A DNA stretch of 55,215 nucleotides, taken from an uncultured Lachnospiraceae bacterium. GTDB taxonomy: Bacteria; Bacillota; Clostridia; Lachnospirales; Lachnospiraceae. Where the stretch lies: positions 1 through 55,215 of the forward strand of contig CANBFE010000027.1 of assembly GCA_947367855.1 (NCBI GenBank), given 5' to 3'. Of this stretch, positions 34,401 to 42,264 are shown piece after piece. A model generated the notes under the pieces. The model saw only the letters and a list, made by a program, of their open reading frames with translations, had not been told where the DNA came from and made no database searches. Numbering within the stretch: the stretch's first letter is position 1; each line of letters opens with the position of its first letter. The position numbers and the translations under genes are program-made.

Positions 34401-35369
34401 CGTGTCGGCCATTTCCGCAGTCACCTTGCTGCCCGCCTCGGCCAGTACTTCGCCTGTGGAGGGATCCACTACGTCTGCTGCAAGAACCTGGTTCCGTATC
34501 CTGTTCTTCATGGACAGTTTCTTGTTAAACTTATACCTGCCCACCTTGGCCAGGTCATATCTGCGGGGATCAAAAAACATGGCATTGATCAGGCTCTCCG
34601 CGCTTTCCACGCTCAGGGGCTCGCCGGGACGGATCTTTTTGTACAGCTCCAACAGACCCTCCTGATAATTCTCCGCAGTATCCTTTGCAAAACTGGCCTC
34701 TATCTTCGGCTCATCCCCAAACACTTCCCGAATCTCGTCATTGGTTCCGATACCAAGGGCACGGATCAGCACTGTAACGGGAACCTTACGGGTCCTGTCC
34801 ACACGCACATAAAAAACATCATTGGAATCTGTCTCGTACTCCAGCCATGCGCCTCTGTTCGGAATCACTGTACAGGAATACAGCCTCTTACCCAGTTTAT
34901 CATGGCCGATGGCATAGTAAATGCCAGGGGAACGCACCAACTGGCTTACGATAACACGTTCTGCTCCATTGATTACGAAAGTACCGGTCTCTGTCATCAG
35001 GGGAAGATCGCCCATGAAGATCTTATGTTCGCTGATTTCTTCTTTTTCTTTATTGTAGAGACGGACCGTCACCGTCAGCGGCGCGGCATAGGTGGCATCC
35101 CTCTCCTTACACTCCTCAATCGAATATTTCACATCATCCTTGCTCAACTCAAAGTCAACAAATTCAAGACTTAAAGAGCCGCTGTAATCAGCAATGGGAG
35201 AGATATCATCAAAAGCTTCCTTCAATCCTTCCACCAGGAACCACTGATAGGAATCCTTCTGAACCTCTAGCAGGTTAGGCATCTCTAAAACCTCGTTTTG
35301 ACGCGCATAGCTCATGCGCATGACTTTGGTGCCGGCAACTGGACGTATTCTGTTTTTCTCCATTGACAT
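31485..35369 (-). CDS. rpoB: DNA-directed RNA polymerase beta subunit
   Basis: A 1294-residue subunit. All main blocks are present, including the rifamycin-pocket segment SSQLSQFMDQNNPLAELTNK, the SHYGRMCPIETPEGPNIGL motif, and GEMEVWALEAYGA near the end. The residue after LT in the pocket is Asn (codon 33843-33845) where E. coli has His526. The C-terminus has an acidic tail of about 60 residues (DEDEEDEDDDFGDAEFGED). Start 35369 has GGGGTGAA upstream; the longer frame to 35504 reads into the leader. The promoter is about 220 bp upstream. Confidence 0.98.
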   Translation of the reverse strand: MSMEKNRIRPVAGTKVMRMSYARQNEVLEMPNLLEVQKDSYQWFLVEGLKEAFDDISPIADYSGSLSLEFVDFELSKDDVKYSIEECKERDATYAAPLTVTVRLYNKEKEEISEHKIFMGDLPLMTETGTFVINGAERVIVSQLVRSPGIYYAIGHDKLGKRLYSCTVIPNRGAWLEYETDSNDVFYVRVDRTRKVPVTVLIRALGIGTNDEIREVFGDEPKIEASFAKDTAENYQEGLLELYKKIRPGEPLSVESAESLINAMFFDPRRYDLAKVGRYKFNKKLSMKNRIRNQVLAADVVDPSTGEVLAEAGSKVTAEMADTIQNAAVPFVYIQTEEKNVKVLSNMMVDLTSFVDCDPQDFGIREKVYYPVLAQILEEFSDNPEKLAEAIKKNVHELVPKHVTKEDIIASINYNMHLEYGLGNDDDIDHLGNRRIRSVGELLQNQYRIGLSRMERVVRERMTTHDADETSPQALINIKPVTAAVKEFFGSSQLSQFMDQNNPLAELTNKRRLSALGPGGLSRDRAGFEVRDVHYSHYGRMCPIETPEGPNIGLINYLASYARINEYGFIEAPYRKIDKTDPRNPVVTNDVVYMTADEEDNYHVAQASEALDDEGHFVRNTVSGRFRDETSEYPRAMFDYMDVSPRMVFSVATALIPFLQNDDANRALMGSNMQRQAVPLLTTEAPVVGTGMEPKVAVDSGVCIVAKKPGTIDYVSSAMIRMTYDDGEKAEFHLTKFARSNQSNCYNQKPIVFKGDHVAAGQVIADGPSTAMGELALGKNPLIGFMTWEGYNYEDAVLLSERLVQDDVYTSVHIEEYEAEARDTKLGPEEITRDVPGVGDDALKDLDDRGIIRIGAEVRAGDILVGKVTPKGETELTAEERLLRAIFGEKAREVRDTSLKVPHGEYGIVVDAKVFTRENSDELSPGVNQAVRIYIAQKRKLSVGDKMAGRHGNKGVVSRVLPVEDMPYLPNGRPLDIVLNPLGVPSRMNIGQVLEIHLSLAARALGFNVATPIFDGANEKDIADTLELANDYVNLEWEEFEEKHKEELRPEVLQYLSDNRDHRELWKGVKISSDGKVRLRDGRTGEYFDSPVTIGHMHYLKLHHLVDDKIHARSTGPYSLVTQQPLGGKAQFGGQRFGEMEVWALEAYGASYTLQEILTVKSDDVVGRVKTYEAIIKGDNIPESGIPESFKVLLKELQALGLDVRVLREDQSEVEIMETIDYGDTDYRYEMGDDRKYDDYDNGSLGEMGYQAQEYDDESGDFVSSDEDEEDEDDDFGDAEFGEDSDEYESEDEY

Positions 35370-35594
35370 TTCACCCCGTTCTTTCTGTGTAAAATCCGGA
35401 TTTTCCCGGCGGGTGTCCGCTGTCCGCCCGGAAACTCTTTTTACACTTTTATGCCTGGTGTCCCGGGATGCCGTTAAAGGCTCCGGTGTCGGAAAATAAC
35501 GCAAAAAAACTGCTTTATTTCAGGAAGCAGGCATAACAATGCATCCATGTATACCGCATCCGAATAAGCGGCATCGCACAATAATGCACTATCC

Positions 35595-35623
35595 ATAATA
35601 TCACAAATTGGAAAAGAGGTCAA
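35595..35623 (-). promoter_or_regulatory. rpoBC promoter
   Basis: TTGACC (35618-35623), a 17-bp spacer ending in TGTGA, and TATTAT (35595-35600) on the minus strand. The TG before the -10 gives an extended -10. The rpoB start lies about 220 bp downstream, so the mRNA has a long leader. Confidence 0.8.
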
Positions 35624-35674
35624 GTTGAATTTAGAAATTTTTAGGAATTTCAGGCTGCGGGAATTCAGATTTTT

Positions 35675-35731
35675 CCGTTTTATTTTAAAACGGGAAAAGA
35701 CAGTTTTCAGATAACCCGCAAACTGTCTTTT
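35675..35731 (-). terminator. Attenuating hairpins between rplL and rpoB
   Basis: Two adjacent hairpins follow the rplL stop by 18 bp. The first has AAAAGACAGTTT pairing with AAACTGTCTTTT (35695-35731). The second is CCGTTTTA/TAAAACGG (35675-35693) followed by A-rich sequence. They probably end most rplJL transcripts, with partial read-through to rpoBC. Confidence 0.6.
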
Positions 35732-35748
35732 CTTTTGTTTCTGAGTTT

Positions 35749-36120
35749 TTATTTTACGGTAACCTTTGCTCCGACTTCCTCGAGTTTCTTCTTTACTTCC
35801 TCGGCCTCTTCCTTGCTGACGCCTTCCTTGATCATCTTGGGAGCGCCTTCAACGGTATCCTTTGCCTCCTTCAGGCCAAGTCCGGTGATCTCACGTACCA
35901 CCTTGATAACCTTAACCTTCTCGGAGCCTACCTCTGTAAGTTCCACATCAAACTCGGTCTTCTCTTCCACTTCTGCTGCGGGACCTGCTGCTGCTACCAC
36001 AACACCTGCTGCTGCGGATACGCCGAACTCTTCCTCACAAGCCTTTACAAGATCATTCAACTCTAATACGGTCATCTCTTTGATTGCTTCGATCAGTTCC
36101 TGAGCTGTCAATTTAGCCAT
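35749..36120 (-). CDS. rplL: 50S ribosomal protein L7/L12
   Basis: A 123-residue stalk protein of normal length. The N-terminal dimerisation helix (LTAQELIEAIKEMTVLEL), the Ala/Gly-rich hinge (AAAGVVVAAAGPAAEV) and the C-terminal domain (VKVIKVVREITGLGLKEAK) are all present. It recruits translation GTPases. It follows rplJ by 86 bp as usual. Confidence 0.98.
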   Translation of the reverse strand: MAKLTAQELIEAIKEMTVLELNDLVKACEEEFGVSAAAGVVVAAAGPAAEVEEKTEFDVELTEVGSEKVKVIKVVREITGLGLKEAKDTVEGAPKMIKEGVSKEEAEEVKKKLEEVGAKVTVK

Positions 36121-36206
36121 TTTATTTTCCTCCGTTTTCTGATTTTTGATTCACCGGCTCCCTCTGAGGGTACTCTCCGGTGCTGATTCTGATTTTCAGG
36201 CACTTC

Positions 36207-36743
36207 TTATTCTGCCGGAGCAGGTTCTGCCTCGGCTGCAGCTGCTACACATGCGGAAGCGCCGCCTTTTTCCGCCAACTGATTCAATACACGGGCGAAA
36301 TTGGTAACAGGGCTCTGCAGGCTGCCCAACAGTTTGGAAATAAGGACTTCCCTGGAAGGAATGCTTGCGATGGAAGCCATTCCCTTGGCATCATATACCG
36401 TGCCTTCTACCACACCGGCCTTGATTTCCAGTTTGTTGGCTGTCTTCGCAAAATCACTGAGCACTCTGGCAGGAGCCGTAGCGTCGTCAGTGGAAACAGC
36501 GATTGCATTGGGGCCTTCCAGATACTCTGACAAACCTTCAAACTCTGTACCCTTGAAAGCGAAATTCATCAGGGTATTTTTGTACACCTTGTAGGTGATC
36601 CCTGCCTCGCGCAGGTTCTTGCGCAGCTGTGTATCCTGCTCAACGGTAAGACCACAATAGTCCACCAGAACTACAGACTGGGCATCCTTGATGCATGCAG
36701 AAATCTCATCTACAATGGGTTTCTTTAATTCAACCTTTGCCAT
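36207..36743 (-). CDS. rplJ: 50S ribosomal protein L10
   Basis: A 178-residue protein anchoring the L7/L12 stalk to the 50S subunit. Typical segments are SVVLVDYCGLTVEQDTQLR and YKVYKNTLMNFAFKG. The C-terminus is Ala/Glu rich (AAEAEPAPAE). AAGGAGG lies upstream of the ATG. Expression is probably autoregulated through the leader immediately upstream. Confidence 0.97.
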   Translation of the reverse strand: MAKVELKKPIVDEISACIKDAQSVVLVDYCGLTVEQDTQLRKNLREAGITYKVYKNTLMNFAFKGTEFEGLSEYLEGPNAIAVSTDDATAPARVLSDFAKTANKLEIKAGVVEGTVYDAKGMASIASIPSREVLISKLLGSLQSPVTNFARVLNQLAEKGGASACVAAAAEAEPAPAE

Positions 36744-36785
36744 TTCTTTACCTCCTTATAGATTTTGTGCCGATAAAGAAGAGCA

Positions 36786-36940
36786 ACTAAAAATCCCTCT
36801 AAAACCTTAGAGGGATGAATTCACAAATGCGCGGTGCCGTCTGCGCTTCCTGCACACAGCATGCCATATAGCGTCCTTCTCCTCGGTAGGATTTATGTCG
36901 GGACTATCCCTCCACCTACTGTCTTCGGCTTCATACAACT
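36786..36940 (-). promoter_or_regulatory. L10 leader RNA with attenuator
   Basis: The mRNA leader upstream of rplJ contains the conserved Firmicutes L10-leader core GCCGAAGACAGTAGGTG, with CCTACCGAGGAG pairing to it. It ends in a terminator hairpin, ATCCCTCTAA/TTAGAGGGAT with a T run (36786-36816). L10(L12)4 binding to such leaders favours termination, giving feedback control of rplJL. Confidence 0.85.
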
Positions 36941-36946
36941 TTTATG

Positions 36947-36975
36947 AGGATATCACAGACCGTGATAAATGTCAA
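36947..36975 (-). promoter_or_regulatory. rplJL promoter
   Basis: TTGACA (36970-36975), 17 bp, TATCCT (36947-36952) on the minus strand, just before the L10 leader. The spacer contains ATCACGGTCTGTGATAT, identical to the spacer in the rpmG promoter. Confidence 0.82.
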
Positions 36976-37004
36976 GCTCTTTTTAATTCTTTTTCAGGCA
37001 TGTT

Positions 37005-37042
37005 TAAAAATGCAAAGAAGCAGCAGGTTCCCCCGCTGCTTC
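37005..37042 (-). terminator. Terminator after rplA
   Basis: GAAGCAGC and GCTGCTTC form a stem around a ten-base loop, followed by TTTGCATTTTT on the minus strand, 26 bp after the rplA stop. This separates the rplKA transcript from rplJL. Confidence 0.8.
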
Positions 37043-37068
37043 CCTTCCGGCATCTGCCGATATCTGTC

Positions 37069-37758
37069 TTAGAATCTGGTGACATTCACCTTCACGCCAG
37101 GTCCCATGGTGCTGGTCAGGGTGATGCCTCTCAGGAACTGTCCCTTTACTGCACTGGGTCTTGCCTTTACGATGGCATCCATCAGTGCGCCGAAATTCTC
37201 CTGGAGGGCTTCATCCGTGAAAGAAACCTTTCCCACAGGAACATGAATAATATTGGTCTTGTCGAGCCTGTACTCGATTTTACCTGCCTTGATATCCTTA
37301 ACGGCCTTGGTTACATCCATGGTAACCGTTCCGGCCTTGGGGTTGGGCATCAGGCCCTTGGGACCCAGAACTTTACCGAGACGTCCCACCACGCCCATCA
37401 TGTCAGGGGTAGCAACCACAACGTCAAAGTCAAGCCATCCATCCTTCTGGATCTTCGGAATCAGCTCCTCGCCGCCTACGTAATCAGCGCCTGCAGCCTC
37501 GGCCTCGTTTACCTTGTCACCCTTGGCAAACACGAGAACCCTTACTGTCTTACCTGTTCCGTTGGGCAGTACAACTGCTCCGCGGACCTGCTGCTCCGCA
37601 TGACGTCCATCACAGCCTGTCCTGATGTGTACTTCAACTGTCTCATCAAACTTTGCCGGTGCAGCCTTCTTTACCAGAGCGATGGCTTCAGCCGGATCAT
37701 AAAATGTAGTGCGGTCCACAAGTTTTGCGGCTTCTACATATTTCTTGCCATGTTTCAT
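37069..37758 (-). CDS. rplA: 50S ribosomal protein L1
   Basis: A 229-residue protein of normal length, starting MKHGKKYVEAAKLVD after AGGAGG. Conserved parts include KFDETVEVHIRTGCDGRHAEQQVRG and LGPKGLMPNPKAGTV. It binds the L1 stalk of 23S rRNA and, in many bacteria, its own operon's mRNA. An in-frame extension upstream to 37857 has no family support. Confidence 0.98.
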   Translation of the reverse strand: MKHGKKYVEAAKLVDRTTFYDPAEAIALVKKAAPAKFDETVEVHIRTGCDGRHAEQQVRGAVVLPNGTGKTVRVLVFAKGDKVNEAEAAGADYVGGEELIPKIQKDGWLDFDVVVATPDMMGVVGRLGKVLGPKGLMPNPKAGTVTMDVTKAVKDIKAGKIEYRLDKTNIIHVPVGKVSFTDEALQENFGALMDAIVKARPSAVKGQFLRGITLTSTMGPGVKVNVTRF

Positions 37759-37881
37759 TATTCTACCTCCTAGGTTCAAGCGACAACTTTCCGTTGTCTC
37801 CCAATTTAAGTTTTTGCGAAAACCCATAACCGCCTGCATCCGGCGGCCTCCGGGCATCGAACCGATACCTGCCGGAACCGG

Positions 37882-38307
37882 TTATTCCTCGATTGTAATA
37901 CCCATGCTGCGCGCTGTTCCTGCAATCATGCTCATGGCTGCTTCCACGCTGGCCGCATTCAGGTCCGGCATCTTCAGCTCGGCAATCTCCTGAAGCTTTG
38001 CCTTGGAAAGAGTGGCAACCTTTGTCTTATTGGGCACTGCGGAACCTGATTTCAGGTTGCAGGCCTTCTTCAGCAATACGGCCGCAGGGGGCGTCTTCGT
38101 AATGAAACTGAACGATCTGTCCGCATAAACCGTGATTACGACAGGGATAATAACATCGCCTTTGTCTGCGGTTCTGGCATTAAACTGCTTTGTGAACTCA
38201 ACAATGTTCACACCATGCTGTCCAAGCGCAGGACCAACCGGCGGAGCCGGTGTTGCTTTGCCGGCAGGAATCTGCAATTTGATATAACCTGTTACTTTCT
38301 TTGCCAT
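37882..38307 (-). CDS. rplK: 50S ribosomal protein L11
   Basis: A 141-residue protein with the conserved GKATPAPPVGPALGQHGVN near the start and a C-terminal domain ending AAMSMIAGTARSMGITIEE. It forms part of the GTPase-associated centre. AGGAGGTG precedes the ATG. It is the first gene of the rplKA pair, downstream of nusG. Confidence 0.98.
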   Translation of the reverse strand: MAKKVTGYIKLQIPAGKATPAPPVGPALGQHGVNIVEFTKQFNARTADKGDVIIPVVITVYADRSFSFITKTPPAAVLLKKACNLKSGSAVPNKTKVATLSKAKLQEIAELKMPDLNAASVEAAMSMIAGTARSMGITIEE

Positions 38308-38573
38308 CTTGGCACCTCCTAATAATGTGGTAAACCGCCGCCGCAGTTTTAACGGTACAGCAGTCTGCGGCTAACGATAATCCGGCGCAGGCCACATCGT
38401 GCCTGCTCCCACTTTCTGACGCGGTATCTGCGGTTTCCATATCTGCCCCGGACTCCCGGAAGCAGTACCCGTCCGCGTGTATCAACCGTCCGTTCGGACG
38501 GATTGTACCTTTTTCATAAATCTGTAATGAATCCGCTTTCCTTCCTGACTTTTCGGAAAACGGTTCGTGACCT
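38308..38573 (-). promoter_or_regulatory. rplK leader region with stable hairpin
   Basis: This 266-bp gap between nusG and rplK has no gene. It contains the perfect stem CCGTCC-GAAC-GGACGG (38486-38501). Nearer rplK are GTGGGAG and ACCAC elements resembling L1-binding leader motifs seen upstream of rplK in other Gram-positives. Translational feedback by L1 is likely but unproven here. No strong promoter was found, so transcription probably reads through from rpmG-secE-nusG. Confidence 0.4.
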
Positions 38574-39092
38574 TTACAGTTTCCTGACCTCCGCAAAGCT
38601 GATCTCCACCGGGGTCTCCCTGCCGAACAATTCGACATTGATTGTAGCCGTCTGCTTGCCGAAGTCAAGCTTCTGAACCACGCCGATGGTATCCTTCCAG
38701 ATTCCCGCAACAACGGAAATGCTGTCGCCTTCCGCAAAATCTATGGAAATATTCTCAGTCTTGATGCCCAGGGGCTTCATCTCAGCCTCCGTCAGGGGCA
38801 CCGGCTTGCTCCCCGGCCCCACAAAGCCCGTGACGCCACGGGTATTCCTGACAACATACCATGTGTCATCGTTCATTTCCATATTGAGGAGCACATAGCC
38901 AGGAAACATTTTCTTCTGAACAGTTTTCCTGGCACCGTTTTTCATCTCTATTACATCCTGCAGGGGAACCCTCACTTCCAGAATCTGTTCTGCAAGGTGC
39001 TTATTGTTCTCGATGGTCTTCTCAATATTGGCTTTGACTTTGTTTTCATATCCCGAGTAGGTATGCACCACATACCATTTTGCCTCTGCCAT
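38574..39092 (-). CDS. nusG: Transcription termination/antitermination factor NusG
   Basis: A 172-residue factor of normal length. The NGN domain begins AKWYVVHTYSGYENKVK and includes FPGYVLLNMEMND and RNTRGVTGFVG. The KOW domain at the end has GDSISVVAGIWKDTIGVVQ. It binds RNA polymerase and modulates pausing and termination. It lies 14 bp after secE. Confidence 0.97.
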   Translation of the reverse strand: MAEAKWYVVHTYSGYENKVKANIEKTIENNKHLAEQILEVRVPLQDVIEMKNGARKTVQKKMFPGYVLLNMEMNDDTWYVVRNTRGVTGFVGPGSKPVPLTEAEMKPLGIKTENISIDFAEGDSISVVAGIWKDTIGVVQKLDFGKQTATINVELFGRETPVEISFAEVRKL

Positions 39093-39106
39093 AAATCACC
39101 CTCGCC

Positions 39107-39310
39107 CTAAATCGATGTAATGAAGTTCACGCCAAATTTCGCCACATAGTCAAGAATCGCGATCAACACCCCTACCACTACCGATATAACCACTACCGCA
39201 ATGGACTGCCTGATGGTGGCCCGTCTGTCCGGCCAGATAATCTTCTTGAACTCGGACTTAACCCCTTTGAAAAAACCGGACTTTGCTTTCTTTTCCGCGG
39301 AATCTCCCAT
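39107..39310 (-). CDS. secE: Preprotein translocase subunit SecE
   Basis: A 67-residue single-helix subunit of the Sec channel. The amphipathic KSEFKKIIWPDRRATIRQS motif is followed by one membrane segment (AVVVISVVVGVLIAILDYV). It has the normal short Gram-positive form and sits between rpmG and nusG as in most bacteria. Confidence 0.95.
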   Translation of the reverse strand: MGDSAEKKAKSGFFKGVKSEFKKIIWPDRRATIRQSIAVVVISVVVGVLIAILDYVAKFGVNFITSI

Positions 39311-39350
39311 TTAGACCATACCTTTCCACTTCCATCCCGAAATCAGGAAG

Positions 39351-39500
39351 TTATTTGGTTTCCTTATGCACTGTGTGCTTTCTGCAGAATCTGCAATACT
39401 TCCGGACTTCCATCCTGTCGGGATGGTTCTTCTTTTCCTTGGTAGTATTGTAGTTACGCTGCTTGCACTCGGTACAAGCCAAAGTAATTTTTGTACGCAT
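39351..39500 (-). CDS. rpmG: 50S ribosomal protein L33
   Basis: A 49-residue protein starting MRTKITLACTECKQRNYNT and containing a second CxxC (YCRFCRKHT). Both CxxC pairs are present, so this is the zinc-binding (C+) form. It is the first gene of the rpmG-secE-nusG operon, with AGGTAGC-type purine sequence before the ATG. Confidence 0.97.
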   Translation of the reverse strand: MRTKITLACTECKQRNYNTTKEKKNHPDRMEVRKYCRFCRKHTVHKETK

Positions 39501-39580
39501 TTTTGCTACCTCCACGTATTCTTTTATCGCCGTTCATTTTAAGCATAAAAAAAAGAGCTAAAATCTTATCTCGTTCTCCT

Positions 39581-39609
39581 ACTATATCACAGACCGTGAT
39601 TCCCGTCAA
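39581..39609 (-). promoter_or_regulatory. Promoter of rpmG-secE-nusG
   Basis: TTGACG (39604-39609), 17 bp, TATAGT (39581-39586) on the minus strand, with an extended -10 TG. The spacer carries the same 17-bp sequence ATCACGGTCTGTGATAT as the rplJL promoter. Confidence 0.88.
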
Positions 39610-39711
39610 CCGTTTTTTTGTTTATTTAAGTATTTTTTCGGTATATTTTTCCGTTCCTGCTAATGTTTTCCCGACTTAAGCCGATTTATATTTTGAATAG
39701 TTTCTTCCCAC

Positions 39712-39740
39712 TTGTTTCCAGATACGGAATATGCTATAAT
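39712..39740 (+). promoter_or_regulatory. Promoter of the FliD-like gene
   Basis: TTGTTT (39712-39717), 17 bp, TATAAT (39735-39740), then AAAGGAGGG nine bases before the start codon. A housekeeping sigma-A type site rather than a flagellar sigma-28 type. Confidence 0.8.
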
Positions 39741-39769
39741 AGACTCACTACGGAAAGGAGGGTAGGGCA

Positions 39770-41065
39770 ATGGGACCAGTCACAAATACAGTTTACAATA
39801 ATTATCTCAGCACTTATACTCCGAAACCGCTGACAAAATATGATTCCCATAAGAAAAGCGAGCTTCGGAATGTATATAATTCCATTGTCAAATTAAACAA
39901 AGATGCTCCCTGGTATCTTCCTACCACGAGCAAGGATGCTCAGCAATATGCCGTTGACCTGAAAGAAAATGCCCGCGGCCTGCGCAATACCATCGCACAG
40001 TTGGGCGGATTGGAGAAGGACGGACTGTTCCGCAAGAAAAGCGCTTTTTCCACGGATGAAAACGTGGCGGCGGTCTCCTATATCGGCGGGGAGGACTCCC
40101 TGGCCGACGTATCCGGTTTCCAGCTGGAGGTTCACTCCCTGGCCGCTTCCCAGGAAAATCTGGGCCTGTTTCTTCCCAATGAAAAAGTGGCTCTGCCGAC
40201 AGATACCTATTCCTTTGACATCGGCATCAATGATATGAGTTATGAGTTCCAGTTCTCGGTAGGAGAAGATGAGACCAACCGGGATATACAGGACCGCCTG
40301 GTACGGCTGATCAATAATTCGGATATCGGAATCCGGGCTTCCCTTGCGGAATCCGAAGGCCGCACTTCCCTGCGGCTGACCTCGGAGAACACAGGACTTG
40401 CCCCCGGCAAAGACTATATCTTCACCGTCACCGATGACCGCACCAGTAAGACCGCGGGCACTGTGGAGTATTTTGGTCTGGATTATACCAGCCGGGATCC
40501 CGGCAATGCGAGTTTTTCCATAAACGGAGAGGAAAACACTGCTCCGTCCAATCATTTTACTTACGACAAATTATACGAGGTGCATCTGAGGGGAATCAGT
40601 CCCAAGGGACAGCCGCTGCAGGTGGGCCTGAAGACGGATATCGAGTCCCTGACGGACAATGTGTATCATCTGGTAGGCGGCTACAATGACTTTATCAAAG
40701 CTGCCTCAGGTTATCTTGAAACCCAGTCCAGAAGCAGACAGCTGATACGCGAAATGAGCGGTATCGCCTCAGTGTATGAAAGTTCCCTGGAAAGCATGGG
40801 ACTGAATCTGGAATCGGACGGTACCCTTGCAGTTGACAAAGATACACTGCAGCAGACTGCCGCGGAGTCCGATGACATCAATGAGACATTCGGCTCCCTG
40901 AAAAATTTTTCCAACATGCTGCTGCGCAAGACCAACCAGGTGTCACTGAATCCCATGGATTATGTGGAAAAAGTTATGGTTGCCTACAAAAATCCGGGAC
41001 GTAATTTTATCAATCCCTATGTCACAAGCTCTTATACCGGGATGATGTTTGACGGGTATTATTGA
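39770..41065 (+). CDS. FliD-like (flagellar hook-associated protein 2-like) protein
   Basis: A 431-residue protein resembling flagellar filament cap proteins. Recognisable parts are a helical N-terminus (NTVYNNYLSTY) and a beta-rich middle with the FliD-type block DPGNASFSINGEENTAPSN. The helical C-terminus has ESMGLNLESDGTLAVDKDTL, like the 'LGI..d.dG.L.lD...l' motif of FliD. True FliD is usually 450-700 residues and lies with fliS and flagellin genes; none is present here. It has its own promoter and terminator, so it is a single-gene unit. It could be a cell-surface protein derived from FliD in a non-motile lineage, or a distant cap protein. Confidence 0.65.
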   Translation: MGPVTNTVYNNYLSTYTPKPLTKYDSHKKSELRNVYNSIVKLNKDAPWYLPTTSKDAQQYAVDLKENARGLRNTIAQLGGLEKDGLFRKKSAFSTDENVAAVSYIGGEDSLADVSGFQLEVHSLAASQENLGLFLPNEKVALPTDTYSFDIGINDMSYEFQFSVGEDETNRDIQDRLVRLINNSDIGIRASLAESEGRTSLRLTSENTGLAPGKDYIFTVTDDRTSKTAGTVEYFGLDYTSRDPGNASFSINGEENTAPSNHFTYDKLYEVHLRGISPKGQPLQVGLKTDIESLTDNVYHLVGGYNDFIKAASGYLETQSRSRQLIREMSGIASVYESSLESMGLNLESDGTLAVDKDTLQQTAAESDDINETFGSLKNFSNMLLRKTNQVSLNPMDYVEKVMVAYKNPGRNFINPYVTSSYTGMMFDGYY

Positions 41066-41080
41066 TTAAAAAATGCAAAA

Positions 41081-41128
41081 GACTGCCGCATCAATGATCT
41101 GATCTCCAATGATGCGGCAGTCCTTTTT
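41081..41128 (+). terminator. Terminator of the FliD-like gene
   Basis: GACTGCCGCATCA and TGATGCGGCAGTC form a 13-bp perfect stem followed by CTTTTT, 16 bp after the stop codon. Confidence 0.92.
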
Positions 41129-41242
41129 ATGTTTTTTCCTGTTATTCATTCCGACCATCCCCGCTATAAAACAGGAGCGCTTTAACGAACCCTGCCCTTT
41201 TCCGTGCGGGCTGCATTTCCGGCAAAGAGACACTGGAATCGC

Positions 41243-41602
41243 TTATTTTTCCTGTCTGCCCTTCTTTCCTTTTGCCTTATACTTGTCAATCGCGGCAAAG
41301 TCATCCATCAGGTCCAGAATCTTATCACGGCCTGCCTGATTCAGCTTCACATAATTCTGCATTACGCGGTTCTCCAACAGCTGTGCCCCCAGGGAAGCAT
41401 CCCTCTCCAGAGACGAAAAATCGACGGGATTCAAACTCAGCTTGTCACACATCTTAATAACAGTCCCGTAAGCCATTCCTTCTATGCCACGCTCCAGTGC
41501 CGTAACCAACGTACTGTAGGGAATTCCCATCTCCATAGCAAACTGTCGCACGCTGCGGTACTGGCTCAGTATTTCCCTTTTTAAAATTTCTGCTTTTGTC
41601 AT
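41243..41602 (-). CDS. XRE-type helix-turn-helix protein
   Basis: A 119-residue regulator. The HTH is visible as SVRQFAMEMGIPYSTLVTA with the following recognition-type sequence ERGIEGMAYGTVIKMCDKL. The C-terminal part is a charged helix ending in Lys/Arg-rich sequence. Start 41602 has GGAGG eight bases upstream. The target is unknown; its closest neighbours are two other small genes on the same strand. Confidence 0.78.
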   Translation of the reverse strand: MTKAEILKREILSQYRSVRQFAMEMGIPYSTLVTALERGIEGMAYGTVIKMCDKLSLNPVDFSSLERDASLGAQLLENRVMQNYVKLNQAGRDKILDLMDDFAAIDKYKAKGKKGRQEK

Positions 41603-41762
41603 TTTCTTTTCCTCCATATCCAGCATCGGTTCCATGTACATGAATAATATACGCTATTCCGTATGCCATTGCAAGAGGGTATCCAAAAAATTAATAAACC
41701 CAACAGCTTTTTTAGACTTTCTTAAGAAAAAGCACATCGCAGCTTCCCCGGAAACACTGCCG

Positions 41763-42119
41763 TCAGTACTCCAGAGAGGTGTCAATTCCCACAAAAGACG
41801 AAGGATCCACTCTGCCCACTGCGCGCCACAGACCTTTCAGCAAATAGGCCGTCTCGTCCTCTGCAAAGGAGACATAACCGGCATACAGGCTCAGTCCCCT
41901 GTCTATTTCCGCCTGCATCCTGTCCCTTGTCCTGCTGTCAATCCTGTATCTCTCCGCGTATTCGTGCAGCTCCTCCCGGGAGGAAGCCACCTTCTGCCCC
42001 AACATCCGGTTGACCACAAACTCCACAATGGCCTCCTTCTGCTGTTGGGACAGTTCCGTTTTCCTTGCCAGAATAAAGCTGCTGCTGGAATTTGTCGTAT
42101 AATCGTTTCTGATCATCAT
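41763..42119 (-). CDS. Small protein with a NSSSSF motif, unknown function
   Basis: A 118-residue protein starting MMIRNDYTTNSSSSFILAR. The tyrosine, asparagine and serine run (DYTTNSSSSF) occurs at the N-terminus of a family of small uncharacterised proteins in Clostridia and phages. The rest is mostly helical (EAIVEFVVNRMLGQ, EELHEYAERYRI). GGAGG lies seven bases before the ATG. No membrane segment or known domain was recognised. Confidence 0.6.
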   Translation of the reverse strand: MMIRNDYTTNSSSSFILARKTELSQQQKEAIVEFVVNRMLGQKVASSREELHEYAERYRIDSRTRDRMQAEIDRGLSLYAGYVSFAEDETAYLLKGLWRAVGRVDPSSFVGIDTSLEY

Positions 42120-42264
42120 ACAGTATCCTCCGTCCTCTCTGCCTGCAATCCGCCCTCCTGCGCCTGCGGTATCCCGGTCCAATCCCGGCAGCTCCCTGCC
42201 GCCCTTTAACCTGATTATAGACAAAGACTTGGATTCTGTCATTCAGTTTGAAACTGAAATTCCA

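Noticed and set aside
39351..39770. Expected tRNA-Trp or other tRNA near rpmG-secE
   Set aside because: No cloverleaf-like sequence or T-loop GTTCGA-type motif was seen; no tRNA or rRNA was found anywhere in the window.
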